DNA of 29,502 nucleotides from Chloroflexota bacterium (GCA_023430545.1 JAEZAF010000108.1:1-29502), one strand, 5' to 3'. Counted from the stretch's first letter, positions 9,142 through 18,138 are shown. Notes: generated by a model not told the origin, from the sequence alone. Numbers and translations: made by a program.

Positions 9142-9147
9142 TATAAA
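9142..9147 (+). promoter_or_regulatory. possible extended -10 for the M23 peptidase gene
   Basis: TATAAA is preceded by TG plus one base (9139-9141), the extended -10 form. Transcription would begin about ten bases before ATG 9164, giving a very short leader with no visible Shine-Dalgarno. A competing promoter at 9074-9102 would give a longer leader. Confidence 0.35.
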
Positions 9148-9163
9148 CGAGACGAACACATTT

Positions 9164-10507
9164 ATGTTTGACGAGCCAGAAATTAATCCCGACGACACCC
9201 ACCCTACCGGGACCTATCCTCAGGTCAATGCACAGGCAGAAGACGACACCTCCATTCGCATTCCACAATCAGGCAGCAGAGGCCCATCGACCGCACAGCG
9301 TATCTTCGGACTGCTGCTGCTGCTGGGTGCATTTGGATTAACCGTCGGCGCAGTCATACGGCTGACAGCCCCCACCGAGACGCGGGTGATTACCGTCACC
9401 CATACACCGGCGGCGGTCGCACTGATGACAGAAGACCCGGCCAGTGCAGCCACAGGTGAAGTCACCGGACCCGATACGGTCGTGACCGAAGAACAAATCA
9501 TCATCGAAACGGTGCCATTTGACGCAGGCGTGAATCCGGCAGATGTACTGCCCACCCTTGGCCCGGATACGGCGGCAGCCCTGCTTCAAACACCAATCGC
9601 CCCAATCCTGATTGACAACCCGCTGCGGACTGTGCGCATCGATATAGAACCGTTCACGATCATCCCGGATCGCCCGCGCAATACCGTGATTCAGTACACA
9701 ATTCAGCAGGGCGATACGATCTACGACATTGCGCAGCGCTTCGGCCTGGAAATCGAGACCATCGCATGGTCGAATGACCGCCGCCAGATCTGGACGCTGA
9801 TCCCCGGTGACACGCTGAATATCCCACCCTCTGACGGTGTGTATATCCAGATGATTGGTGGCATCAGCATCCGTGAAGTTGCCGCGCAGTACAATGTGAC
9901 CGATGTCGATACTGTCATGGAATCCGAAGCGAATCCGCAGTTACGCGGTCTGTCACCCGATACCGTGCCCCCCAGCGGGGTCTGGATCTTCATCCCCGGC
10001 GGTAAGGCAGAGGAAGTCAACTGGGCACCGCAGATCGAAGTCAGTTCGGGGACCGCTGGCACCACCGGCTCCAGCGGGAATCTGGTCAGCTTCCAGTCTG
10101 GTGATCCCGGAAGCTGTGCCCCGATGCCCCCCGGTACCGCGACCGGCTGGGGGAATCCGCTGAACTTCGGCACCTATACCGTCACACGCGGGTTTGCAAG
10201 CTGGCATCAGGGTATCGACCTGTCAGCCTCACCGGGGACACCGGTCATGGCAGCCAACGGCGGGACGGTGATCTTCTCTGGACACAACACATGGGGCTAT
10301 GGGATCGCGGTGGTGATCTCCAGTGGGCCATTTGCGACGCTGTACGGTCACCTGAGCGGCACCGCTGTAGGCTGTGGTCAGACGGTCGGCACCGGACAGG
10401 TCATCGGCTATGTGGGCAGCACCGGGAATTCGTCCGGCCCGCACCTGCACTTCGAAATCCTGTACAACGGCGTGCGCGGCGATCCCTCTTCGACCCTCGC
10501 CTTTTAA
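9164..10507 (+). CDS. LysM and M23-family peptidase, membrane anchored
   Basis: A 447-residue cell-envelope protein. A cytoplasmic N-terminus of about 45 residues is followed by one hydrophobic segment (IFGLLLLLGAFGLTVGAV), then a Thr/Pro/Asp-rich spacer. A clear LysM domain starts near residue 175 (YTIQQGDTIYDIAQRFGL), followed by a degenerate LysM-like unit (IREVAAQYNV). The C-terminal M23 metallopeptidase domain keeps zinc ligands His348 and Asp352 (HQGID) and His429 in HLHFE, plus His396 (YGHL) and His427, so it should be an active peptidoglycan or cross-bridge endopeptidase. LysM would hold it on glycan. ATG 9164 has no good Shine-Dalgarno. It is followed by a terminator shared with pfkA. 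Confidence 0.92.
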   Translation: MFDEPEINPDDTHPTGTYPQVNAQAEDDTSIRIPQSGSRGPSTAQRIFGLLLLLGAFGLTVGAVIRLTAPTETRVITVTHTPAAVALMTEDPASAATGEVTGPDTVVTEEQIIIETVPFDAGVNPADVLPTLGPDTAAALLQTPIAPILIDNPLRTVRIDIEPFTIIPDRPRNTVIQYTIQQGDTIYDIAQRFGLEIETIAWSNDRRQIWTLIPGDTLNIPPSDGVYIQMIGGISIREVAAQYNVTDVDTVMESEANPQLRGLSPDTVPPSGVWIFIPGGKAEEVNWAPQIEVSSGTAGTTGSSGNLVSFQSGDPGSCAPMPPGTATGWGNPLNFGTYTVTRGFASWHQGIDLSASPGTPVMAANGGTVIFSGHNTWGYGIAVVISSGPFATLYGHLSGTAVGCGQTVGTGQVIGYVGSTGNSSGPHLHFEILYNGVRGDPSSTLAF

Positions 10508-10543
10508 ACTGCACCGAACAGCATTTTTGCCTCAAAACAGCAG

Positions 10544-10570
10544 CGCCCCGATTCATATCAGATCGGGGCG
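10544..10570. terminator. bidirectional hairpin terminator between the M23 gene and pfkA
   Basis: CGCCCCGAT and ATCGGGGCG form a perfect 9-bp stem around a 9-base loop, 36 bases after the M23 stop and 19 bases beyond the pfkA stop on the other strand. A T-rich run follows on the plus strand (TTGTGTTGT); on the minus side CTGCTGTTTTGAGG follows, which is only moderately T-rich. The convergent placement supports use in both directions. Confidence 0.72.
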
Positions 10571-10589
10571 TTGTGTTGTCTGAATACCT

Positions 10590-11555
10590 CTAACGCGACA
10601 GGATATGCGCCATGCGATAGTATTCTTCGTCGATTTCGCGCACTTTGGTGGTCACTTCTTCCAGCGGTACGCTGACCATCTTACGCCCTTGCAGGCCGAC
10701 CATCACACCACTCTCGCCTGCCAGCATCTTTTCGAAGGCCGCGACGCCCATACGGGTCGCCAGCAGACGATCAAAGGCAGTGGGCTTGCCACCGCGCTGG
10801 ATATGACCGAGGATCGTCAGGCGCATCTCGAAGCTGACATGCCGTTCTTCCAGATACTCGATCAGGTCGGTGGTCTTATACGGTGCGCCTTCCGCAATGA
10901 CAGCAATGGCATGCGATTTGCCACGGACGTAAGCGTCTTCCAGCATATTGGTGACTTCTTCCATCGTCGGCGCGTTCTCCGGCGTGATGACGACTTCCGC
11001 GCCGCCGAGGATCGACGACATCAGCGCCAGATAACCGCAGTTGCGCCCCATCACCTCGATGATGAAGCCACGGTTATGTGAGGTGGCCGTATCGCGCAGG
11101 CGGTCAAGCGATTCAAGGATGGTATTGAGCGCGGTATCGACACCGATACTCATATCCGTCCCCCAGATGTCGTTATCGATGCTGCCGGGGATGCCAACCA
11201 CCGGCACACCCAGCTTGTGCAGGGCCATCGCCCCACGAAGGCTGCCATCACCACCGATGACGACCACGCCCTCGATGTCGTCCTCATTCAGGCGGCGCAT
11301 GGCCTTGCGCTGACCGGCAGGTGTCTTGAATTCCTCATTCCGTGCCGTCTGCAAAATCGTGCCCCCGCGCTGAAGAATACCGCTGACCTCACGGCTGCTG
11401 AGGATGCTCATATCGCCGTTCATCAGCCCGGCATATGCCTGACGGATGCCGAAAACCTCAACTTTATACTCTAAACCGGTGCGGACAACCGCCCGGATCG
11501 CAGCATTCATCCCAGGGGCATCACCGCCGCTGGTCATTACAGCAATTCGTTTCAT
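10590..11555 (-). CDS. pfkA: ATP-dependent 6-phosphofructokinase
   Basis: Phosphorylates fructose 6-phosphate to the 1,6-bisphosphate, the committed step of glycolysis. The 321 residues align with E. coli PfkA almost without numbering shift: N-terminal TSGGDAPGMNAAIR, GGDGS at 101-105, PGSIDND at 123-129 with catalytic Asp127, and MGRNCG. Gly104 and Gly124 indicate use of ATP rather than pyrophosphate; PPi enzymes carry Asp and Lys there. The start ATG at 11555 is preceded by GGGAGA. It lies 200 bases downstream of dnaE on the same strand but has its own -10-like TATAAT and ends at a strong terminator, so it is probably a separate unit. Confidence 0.96.
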   Translation of the reverse strand: MKRIAVMTSGGDAPGMNAAIRAVVRTGLEYKVEVFGIRQAYAGLMNGDMSILSSREVSGILQRGGTILQTARNEEFKTPAGQRKAMRRLNEDDIEGVVVIGGDGSLRGAMALHKLGVPVVGIPGSIDNDIWGTDMSIGVDTALNTILESLDRLRDTATSHNRGFIIEVMGRNCGYLALMSSILGGAEVVITPENAPTMEEVTNMLEDAYVRGKSHAIAVIAEGAPYKTTDLIEYLEERHVSFEMRLTILGHIQRGGKPTAFDRLLATRMGVAAFEKMLAGESGVMVGLQGRKMVSVPLEEVTTKVREIDEEYYRMAHILSR

Positions 11556-11617
11556 CGCTGTCTATCTCCCGCTGTTCCGTTTACTGTTCAGTCTAACTCC
11601 GACATCACAAACAGCGG

Positions 11618-11623
11618 ATTATA
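11618..11623 (-). promoter_or_regulatory. consensus -10 upstream of pfkA
   Basis: On the minus strand the bases read TATAAT, 62 bases before the pfkA start. No convincing -35 sits 16-18 bp further upstream. The perfect hexamer and its position in the dnaE-pfkA gap support a pfkA promoter. Confidence 0.4.
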
Positions 11624-11695
11624 GCCCTGATGTGTTAATTTTTGTTTATCGAGCTTACCAATCTCACGACAAATCTCATCACAGGCGAGACGGCT

Positions 11696-11728
11696 GTTGT
11701 GCAGTCTGTACGAGTCAGACCGCACAAC
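11696..11728 (-). terminator. interrupted hairpin after dnaE, possible terminator or attenuator
   Basis: GTTGTGC / GCACAAC and GTCTG / CAGAC pair to give a 7+5 bp stem with one mismatch and a 7-base loop, starting 27 bases past the dnaE stop. There is no U-tract on the minus-strand side, so intrinsic termination is uncertain. It could instead be an mRNA-stabilising 3' hairpin. Confidence 0.35.
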
Positions 11729-11755
11729 CCCACAATGACCTGCCATGATCGGCGA

Positions 11756-14700
11756 TCACTGCTCATCCTCATACAGTTCATAGCGGATCTGCTGGCCGAT
11801 TTTGTCGAGCGCTTTCCAGAGTTCATCGGAGTCACTGTCTGTGGTCTCCCCCTGGAAATCCATAACATATTCCTTGCCATCGACTTCCACAACGATCATG
11901 AACTGATCGCTGCCGGGATAATTCCGCAGTGTGCCGACAATACGCTTCAGCAGTCGCTGGTCGCGTGCCTGATCATCCGTGCGCTGCATCGTCACCACGA
12001 CAATACGCGGCGATCGCTCAGGCTGGCTGTAATCGTCATCGTCCCAACCGGTCCAGACCTCTCGAGCAGGCTGTTCGTGCTGAGACGGATACCCAGGCGG
12101 GGCAGGCGGAACCGCCGCTGCGGTCACGGTGTCCTCGTCAGCCTGCTCATCGATGCGATCATCGGCACGATCATCGACATCGACCGACGACCATTCATCC
12201 GGCGGCGTCCGTTCCGTGTCCATTTCATACGGCGGGGCAGCGACCGCCGTCGCAGACACGGCCTCGTAATTCGTATAACCTGCACGATGACTGCCGTCAT
12301 GATGGCCGCCGTTGTGTCCGTTAGAAGCGCCGTTGGAACCGCCATTCGTACGTGAATGACCATTTGCTCCGTTCGTGCCATTGGAGCCGTTCGCGTGCTG
12401 GTGATTGTGACCGTTGTGACCATCCGGGCCGTGATAGCCATTTGATGGGTCGTCCGGTCCCTGCATCCATGCCGGAAGCTGATCATCAAAGGCGCTGCCG
12501 CCGTTGGCCGCTTCCATCACTTCGAAGTTACGCGTCATGCGGTCACCGATGATCTGCACGCGGTCGCGGGATGCGTCCAGCTTGCCTTCGACGCGCAGCA
12601 CCTCACCGGGTTCGAGTTCCGGCAGATCGCCGCTGTCAATCTGAGCCGCGATCTTGCTCCACGTCCGGGGGAAGAATACGACCTCAATTGAACCGACCGT
12701 CTCGTGCCAGTCTTCGATGGTCATGATGCCCATCGCCTCTCCCTTGGCGGTGAATACCTTGCGGAACTGGGTGATCTCACCAGCAACAGCCACCTGACGC
12801 TCGTGCATGCCGGGGCCGTTTTCCTTCAGATCGGCAATCACATGCAGCCGTGATTTCGACAGTACATCCTTGAATTTATCGGTCGGGCGTCCGGTGACAT
12901 ACAGGCCGAGCAGTTCCTTTTCCCAGCCCAGAATCTCACGATTGGTGTACTCGTGTACGTTTGGCAGATTGCCCAGCAGTTCCTGCCCGCCGCCGAAGTC
13001 ATCCCCGAACAGGCTGACACGACCGACCTCTTTATCACGATGATGGCTGGTGCTGTAAGCCACAATGCGGTCCAGTGCGGCCAGAAGCTGCGCACGGTTA
13101 CCGAACTTTTCCAGCGCCCCGACGCGGATCGCGCTTTCCAGCGCACGCTTGCCGACCGCACGCAGGTCCACCCGCTGACAGAAGTCCTCAAGGCTTTCGA
13201 AGACGCCGCCCTTCTCACGCGCTTCAACGATGTGCGCCATCGCACTCTCACCGGCGTTCTTGATCCCGGCCAGCCCGAAGCGAATCCCACGCCGGCCATC
13301 CTCCTGCCGCTGGATATCGAAGTCCAGCGCCGAGTAATTGACGTCGGGTGGCAGAATGGGGATCGCCAACCGGCGGCACTCTTCGAGGAAGTGTGAGATC
13401 TTGGTGGAGTCATCGCGATGCACAGAGAGCATCGCCATCATGTATTCTTCGGGATAGTGCGCCTTGAGGAAGGCCGTCTGCACCGTGACAACCGCATAGT
13501 CCGTCGCATGGGCGCGGTTGAAACCGTAATTGGCGAAGAACTCGATATCATCGAAGATGCGGTTGGCGGAGTCCTCGTCCACGCCGTTCTCTGGTCCACG
13601 CTCAAGGAAGATGGCGCGGTGTTTCGCGAGGTCCTTCTCTTTCTTCTTCGACACGGCCTTGCGCATCAGGTCGGCTTCGCCAGGTTCGTATCCGAACAGC
13701 TTCCCTGCGACGTGCAGAATCTGCTCCTGATAGATGATGATGCCGTAAGTCTCGCTCAGGATCGGCTCCAGCAGCGGATGGCGGTAGGTAGTCTCTTCAT
13801 CGCCGTGCAGACGCCGGTTATACATGGGGATAAAGTCCATCGGGCCGGGACGGTACAGTGACACACCCGCGACGATATGGGCAAATCGGGTGGGGCGCAT
13901 ATCGCGCAGCATGGACTGCATACCGCTGCTTTCAAGCTGGAACACGCCGACCGTTTCACCTCGGCTCATCAACTGGAAGGCTTCGTTGAGCATGTCGATC
14001 TGCTCTTCCGTCAGACGCGGGTCATCGTGACGGTACGGGATGTTGTTCAGGTTATAGCTGATTCCATGATAACGCTCGATGAGTTCACAGGCCTTACGCA
14101 TGATCGACAGCGTCGCCAGCCCGAGGAAGTCAACTTTCAGCAGGCCGATCGACTCGCAGGTCTCCATCGGGAACTGTGTGACCGCCTTCAATGCGCCATT
14201 GCTGGGGTCTTTGCCGGTCACACGGTGCAGCGGGATGTATTCATCCAGCGGCTTATCCGCAATGATAATCCCCGCCGCATGCACCGATGTATGCCGGTTG
14301 ACGCCCTGAAGCTGCTTCGCCATCTCGACCACATCATGAAGCTGCGGGTCTTCCTTCAGCAGCTTCTGCAGATCAGGATTCGCACTGACATACTGCTCAA
14401 TCGGCTTCTGCTTGGCCTCGGTCGGGATCAGGCCGACGACGCGGTTGACACGGTTCAGGTCGATGTCCATCGCCCGTGCCACGTCCTTGATGGCCGCTTT
14501 CGCCCCCATCGTCCCAAAGGTGATAATCGACGCGACCTTGTCTTCACCGTACTTCATAGCGGCATACGCGATCATGTCACCCCGGCGGTCATCCGGGAAG
14601 TCGATGTCGATATCCGGCATGCTGACACGGGCCGGATTCAGGAAGCGCTCGAACAACAGCGCATTCTGGATCGGATCGACCATCGTGATACCGAGCGTAT

Positions 14701-15874
14701 AAGCGGCGATACTGCCCGCACCGGAGCCTCGGACATTCCACCAGATGTCGGCATGGGAAGCAAACTGTGTCAGGTCCCACACAATCAGGAAGTAGGTATC
14801 AAAACCCATGCGGTTGATGATGCCAAGCTCGTAATCCAGACGCTCGCGCAGCACGGGATCACTGTCGGCACGGTCACCGTAGCGCCACTTCAGACCGAGT
14901 TCACATAAGTAGCGCAGGTACGTAGCGGCATCGAAGCCTTCCGGCACCGGGAAGATCGGCAGATGATAGCCTTCCGTATCGAGGTTGACATCGCACATCT
15001 CGGCGATCTTCAGCGAGTTATGCACGGCTTCCGGCACACCGTATTTTTCACCCCACAGCGCCCACATTTCATCGGCACTGCTGATGTAATAGCTGTTGTC
15101 AGACATGCCCATGCGCGTGGTGCGGCCTTCTTCACCGTCATGATCCTTGCGCTTGGGGGTATTGAACGACGCACCGGTCTGAATACAGAGCAGCATATCG
15201 TGCGCGTCGAAGTCTTCCTTACGGATGTAATGGACGTCGTTGGTGGCGACCAGTCCGACATTGGTGTGACCGCTTTTACGATAGTCTACCAGCCATTTGT
15301 TGAGGATTTCGATTTCCGGGATGTCGTGCTGCTGAAGCTCGAGATAGAAGTTCTCCGCCCCGAACATATCCTGAAAACGGCCTACCCATTCGCGGGCTTC
15401 GTCTTCCTGCCCCTTGATGACCATCTGGGGGATACGCGCCGCCAGACAGCCTGACGTGGCGATGATGCCCTCACTGTACTGGTTGAGCGTCTCCCAGTCG
15501 ATACGGGGGCGGTAGTAGTACCCTTCAAGCTGGGAACGGCTGGCGATCTTCAGCAGGTTCTGGTAACCGGTGGCATTCTTCGCCAGCAGCAGCAGATGAA
15601 ACGGCTTTTTATCCAGCACCGAGTCGCGGTCGGACATCGAACGCGGGGCCAGATACGTCTCCACGCCGATAATCGGCTTGATCTCGGCATCCTTTGCGGC
15701 GCGGTAAAAGTCGATGACGCCGAACATCGAGCCATGATCGGTGATGGCAACGGCTGGCATGTCGAGTTCTTTAGCACGCTTGACCAGCTTCTTGATATTG
15801 CTCAGGCCGTCCAGCAGCGAAAATTCAGTATGAACGTGAAGATGAACGAAATTTTTGTCGATTACATCAGGCAT
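11756..15874 (-). CDS. dnaE: DNA polymerase III alpha subunit with extended C-terminus
   Basis: Replicative polymerase, 1372 residues against roughly 1160 for typical DnaE. The N-terminal PHP domain keeps metal-binding residues His13, His15, Asp46, His47 and Glu72, followed by SGCLA and ATNDVHY, so it may be an active proofreading nuclease as in Thermus rather than the decayed E. coli form. The catalytic acids lie in PDIDIDF (Asp421/423/425). A clamp-binding-like RVSLF, with Arg in place of the usual Gln, is near residue 951, and an OB fold occupies about 1010-1090. Residues about 1145-1200 are a Gly/Asn/His-rich tract of NG and HNG steps, followed by an acidic linker. The normal DnaE tail domain (IVVVTMQR, LRNYPGSDQF) resumes near 1286. 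It probably has its own promoter in the 202-base gap upstream. Confidence 0.97.
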   Translation of the reverse strand: MPDVIDKNFVHLHVHTEFSLLDGLSNIKKLVKRAKELDMPAVAITDHGSMFGVIDFYRAAKDAEIKPIIGVETYLAPRSMSDRDSVLDKKPFHLLLLAKNATGYQNLLKIASRSQLEGYYYRPRIDWETLNQYSEGIIATSGCLAARIPQMVIKGQEDEAREWVGRFQDMFGAENFYLELQQHDIPEIEILNKWLVDYRKSGHTNVGLVATNDVHYIRKEDFDAHDMLLCIQTGASFNTPKRKDHDGEEGRTTRMGMSDNSYYISSADEMWALWGEKYGVPEAVHNSLKIAEMCDVNLDTEGYHLPIFPVPEGFDAATYLRYLCELGLKWRYGDRADSDPVLRERLDYELGIINRMGFDTYFLIVWDLTQFASHADIWWNVRGSGAGSIAAYTLGITMVDPIQNALLFERFLNPARVSMPDIDIDFPDDRRGDMIAYAAMKYGEDKVASIITFGTMGAKAAIKDVARAMDIDLNRVNRVVGLIPTEAKQKPIEQYVSANPDLQKLLKEDPQLHDVVEMAKQLQGVNRHTSVHAAGIIIADKPLDEYIPLHRVTGKDPSNGALKAVTQFPMETCESIGLLKVDFLGLATLSIMRKACELIERYHGISYNLNNIPYRHDDPRLTEEQIDMLNEAFQLMSRGETVGVFQLESSGMQSMLRDMRPTRFAHIVAGVSLYRPGPMDFIPMYNRRLHGDEETTYRHPLLEPILSETYGIIIYQEQILHVAGKLFGYEPGEADLMRKAVSKKKEKDLAKHRAIFLERGPENGVDEDSANRIFDDIEFFANYGFNRAHATDYAVVTVQTAFLKAHYPEEYMMAMLSVHRDDSTKISHFLEECRRLAIPILPPDVNYSALDFDIQRQEDGRRGIRFGLAGIKNAGESAMAHIVEAREKGGVFESLEDFCQRVDLRAVGKRALESAIRVGALEKFGNRAQLLAALDRIVAYSTSHHRDKEVGRVSLFGDDFGGGQELLGNLPNVHEYTNREILGWEKELLGLYVTGRPTDKFKDVLSKSRLHVIADLKENGPGMHERQVAVAGEITQFRKVFTAKGEAMGIMTIEDWHETVGSIEVVFFPRTWSKIAAQIDSGDLPELEPGEVLRVEGKLDASRDRVQIIGDRMTRNFEVMEAANGGSAFDDQLPAWMQGPDDPSNGYHGPDGHNGHNHQHANGSNGTNGANGHSRTNGGSNGASNGHNGGHHDGSHRAGYTNYEAVSATAVAAPPYEMDTERTPPDEWSSVDVDDRADDRIDEQADEDTVTAAAVPPAPPGYPSQHEQPAREVWTGWDDDDYSQPERSPRIVVVTMQRTDDQARDQRLLKRIVGTLRNYPGSDQFMIVVEVDGKEYVMDFQGETTDSDSDELWKALDKIGQQIRYELYEDEQ

Positions 15875-16003
15875 GGGTATCGGTTTCTTGGGACTACAAC
15901 GTGTTGGTTGGATTAGCGGTACGAAACTGCGGCGGGCTGTCCCAGTCCTTTAACAGACGGGTAACAGCGATTCAGACAATACGAGTCGATACAGTGAATT
16001 CCA

Positions 16004-16020
16004 GAACATCTGTAGTATAG
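16004..16020. promoter_or_regulatory. possible dnaE -10 overlapping a GAACAT site
   Basis: The plus strand reads GAACATCTGTAG then TATAG. The minus strand gives TATACT at 16019-16014 as a possible dnaE -10, with GATGTTC just inside it. GAACA-N2-TGT is half of a LexA-type dyad, but the right arm is imperfect. The rest of the 15875-16076 gap shows nothing else. Confidence 0.25.
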
Positions 16021-16076
16021 CCCATTCTGAGTCGCAGAGCAGATCCACAGCATTAGAGTTTCTAAACGGTCACCTG

Positions 16077-16520
16077 TTATTCGGCCTTATCGCGCTGATA
16101 ATGCAGGCGATCGGGATCAATCCCCAGCGCGATCAATGCGGCTTTTACCCGTTCGACATCGGCCAGATCATCGGCGTCACAGGTCCTGATGATGATCTGG
16201 CGGCTTTGGGCAGCAGTCCCACCCCGGCGCGATGCAGTGCTGACCTTCGACTTGTATCCCAGCAGGCCGTCTTCGGTCGCCTGTCTGATCTGTGACCAGA
16301 GCGCATCGACATTTGCCAGATCGGTTTCAAGCTGCCATTCCCCGGCATGTGAGGTTGGCGGACGGGTAGTTTCGAGTTTTGATTTGGCTTCAATCCAGTA
16401 CACACCGCTGATCTGCGAAGGCTTCGCGTCTGCGTCATGCAGCATCCGGGCCTGCTGTACCCGCAGAATCAGATCCAGATCGAGCTTTGCAGGGTGATGT
16501 ATATTGTCATCAGACATCAT
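16077..16520 (-). CDS. small protein resembling the DUF1917/Bles03 family
   Basis: I chose the ATG at 16520 (147 residues) because GGAAG stands just upstream and the longer reading from 16667 would overlap the divergent pentapeptide gene with unlikely sequence. A second ATG follows at once at 16517. The C-terminal two-thirds contains YWIEAKSKL, TSHAGEWQL, VDALWSQIRQATEDGLLGYKS and KVSTA, then VERVKAALIALGI and LHYQRD. This order matches my recollection of the Bles03-like (DUF1917) family, whose members are sometimes named putative phosphothreonine lyase-like; no activity is established. No membrane segment. It lies 202 bases upstream of dnaE on the same strand. Confidence 0.6.
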   Translation of the reverse strand: MMSDDNIHHPAKLDLDLILRVQQARMLHDADAKPSQISGVYWIEAKSKLETTRPPTSHAGEWQLETDLANVDALWSQIRQATEDGLLGYKSKVSTASRRGGTAAQSRQIIIRTCDADDLADVERVKAALIALGIDPDRLHYQRDKAE

Positions 16521-16570
16521 GACTTCCTTTTCTATGTGGTGTCTGTTCTGACGCGCCGACCCTCGAACAT

Positions 16571-16601
16571 TTGCACCGTTCTGACTGATTTGCGGTATAC
16601 T
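16571..16601 (+). promoter_or_regulatory. possible promoter of the pentapeptide-repeat gene
   Basis: TTGCAC (16571-16576) and TATACT (16596-16601) are separated by 19 bp, slightly long. The -10 ends 36 bases before ATG 16638. The -35 overlaps a GAACAT motif starting at 16565. Confidence 0.4.
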
Positions 16602-16637
16602 TTGCGGCGCAAAATCAGATAGCTGGATGGGTGCGGT

Positions 16638-17267
16638 ATGCCTTCTTTTCAACTCCCTTTTCCCCAATCAAACGAACGGCTGATCCAGAAGATGGCCGGG
16701 CAGGACAACGCCGCCGCGCTGCGGGCTGCTGCTGAACTTCAGGAACGGCTGTGCTTTCAGAATGGCACACTTCACGGCGCGGATCTCAGCAATGCCAATC
16801 TGACAGATGCACGTCTGGCATGCGCCAGTCTGCGTCAGGTGACGTTTCGCAATGCGGTGCTGATCGGCGCGTACTTCGGGGCCAGTGATCTGCGCGGGGC
16901 AAGGCTTCAGAATGCGATCCTGCGTGCCTCCAACCTGCGTGAAATCCGGTTAAGCGATGCTGATCTGTCGTACGCCGACCTGACCGAAGCACACATGGCA
17001 CTGGCTGATCTGCGCCGGACACAACTGCACGGCGCAAGGATGAACAGTGCCAATCTGTGGCGGGCACGGCTTCAGGGTGCAGACCTCACCAACGCCGTGC
17101 TGACCGATGTCAACTTTTATCTGACGGAGTTCGACGAGACCACGATTTTACCGGACGGCTCACAATGGACACCGAACAGCGACCTGTCACGCTTCACCGG
17201 GCGCGAAGCACACCCAACCCTTGTCCTGTATCCATCTGAAGCCAATAAAGCGGACAGCCGTCGTTAA
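16638..17267 (+). CDS. pentapeptide-repeat protein
   Basis: 209 residues. From residue 46 to 165 the chain is 24 consecutive pentapeptides: every fifth residue from 50 to 165 is Leu, Met or Phe, with Ala or another small residue usually two before it (A-D/N-L pattern). This predicts a right-handed quadrilateral beta-helix of about six coils with no interruption. A helical N-terminus (IQKMAGQDNAAALRAAAELQ) may cap or dimerise it, and the TILPDGSQW tail is typical of the family. Some relatives mimic DNA and protect gyrase (Qnr, MfpA), but most have no known role and this one has no diagnostic loops. No signal peptide. It converges on the methyltransferase gene with only 15 bases between. Confidence 0.93.
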   Translation: MPSFQLPFPQSNERLIQKMAGQDNAAALRAAAELQERLCFQNGTLHGADLSNANLTDARLACASLRQVTFRNAVLIGAYFGASDLRGARLQNAILRASNLREIRLSDADLSYADLTEAHMALADLRRTQLHGARMNSANLWRARLQGADLTNAVLTDVNFYLTEFDETTILPDGSQWTPNSDLSRFTGREAHPTLVLYPSEANKADSRR

Positions 17268-17282
17268 ACTGACACCAAGCCG

Positions 17283-18080
17283 CTATGGTTTGCGGTAGAT
17301 CTGGATAACAAAGCTGCCCGGGATATGGTGCACCTCGCTGGCATTGGGATAATGGGCATGCATGGCGGCTTCCATCGCATCGACACCGCGCCGCCATACA
17401 TCATCCGGCAGGGACCACAGTGACGAGAACACGCGGCGGCGGTACTGGTCGAGTAACTGGGCGGGGGTGCGGTCAAAGTGGTACTGAAACACGCGCTCTT
17501 CTCCCACCTGCGGCCAGCCCATCTCTTCAAACAACGTGTAAACCTGTGTCCAACTGCCCGAAATCTGCCGGCTGGCCTTCTCCTGCACAGCAGCGTCCCA
17601 TGCGTCCAGCATCGGTTCGAACGTGCGCTCCTGATGGCGGTTGCGACAGTTGAGCATCAGTCCACCAGACTTCAGCACACGGGCGACTTCCGCCGCCGCC
17701 GCTTCCGGTGACGGGATCAGGTGGAAGATATGGGTGGCAATCGCTGCATCGAACACGGCAGACGCCAGCGGCAAACGCATGACATCCCCCTGCACGACGC
17801 GGATAGTCCCGCCTGCGTACTCCGGCTGCTGATGCTTTTCCAGCAGGCGCTGCATCATCTCAGTCGAGAGATCAACCCCCACCAGCAGGCTGACGTACTT
17901 TGCGACGGGCAGTGCGATGCGTCCGGTTCCGACGCCGATTTCGACCACACGATGCGCCGACTTCAGACCCGCCTCCGCCGCCAGAAATCGCGCCATCTCA
18001 TGATCGATACCGGGCGGGAAGCCGCGTGTCTCATCGTAATAACCGGCGGCCTGATCAAAGACAATCGAATGGTCTGGCAT
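17283..18080 (-). CDS. class I SAM-dependent methyltransferase
   Basis: 265 residues with a Methyltransf_11-type Rossmann core. Motif I is VVEIGVGTGRIALP (Gly49/Gly51/Gly53), followed by the VGVDLS acidic strand end, the QGDVMRLPLASAVFDAAIATHIFHLI strand and loop, and the KSGGLML strand. It resembles UbiE/small-molecule methyltransferases; the substrate cannot be deduced. The start is firm: AGGAG sits 7 bases before ATG 18080. It follows the UPF0200 kinase gene by 58 bases on the same strand and may share its transcript. Confidence 0.9.
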   Translation of the reverse strand: MPDHSIVFDQAAGYYDETRGFPPGIDHEMARFLAAEAGLKSAHRVVEIGVGTGRIALPVAKYVSLLVGVDLSTEMMQRLLEKHQQPEYAGGTIRVVQGDVMRLPLASAVFDAAIATHIFHLIPSPEAAAAEVARVLKSGGLMLNCRNRHQERTFEPMLDAWDAAVQEKASRQISGSWTQVYTLFEEMGWPQVGEERVFQYHFDRTPAQLLDQYRRRVFSSLWSLPDDVWRRGVDAMEAAMHAHYPNASEVHHIPGSFVIQIYRKP

Positions 18081-18138
18081 GGCGAGGCTCCTGACATGGG
18101 ATAGATAACGAGATGGTAGAGGTGCGCCCTGGTGTGTC

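Noticed and set aside
13877..14908. 343-residue plus-strand reading inside dnaE
   Set aside because: It is antisense to the polymerase core including the catalytic acids and has no recognisable motif.
16521..16667. N-terminal extension of the DUF1917-like protein
   Set aside because: It overlaps the divergent pentapeptide gene and its promoter, and a good GGAAG precedes the ATG at 16520.
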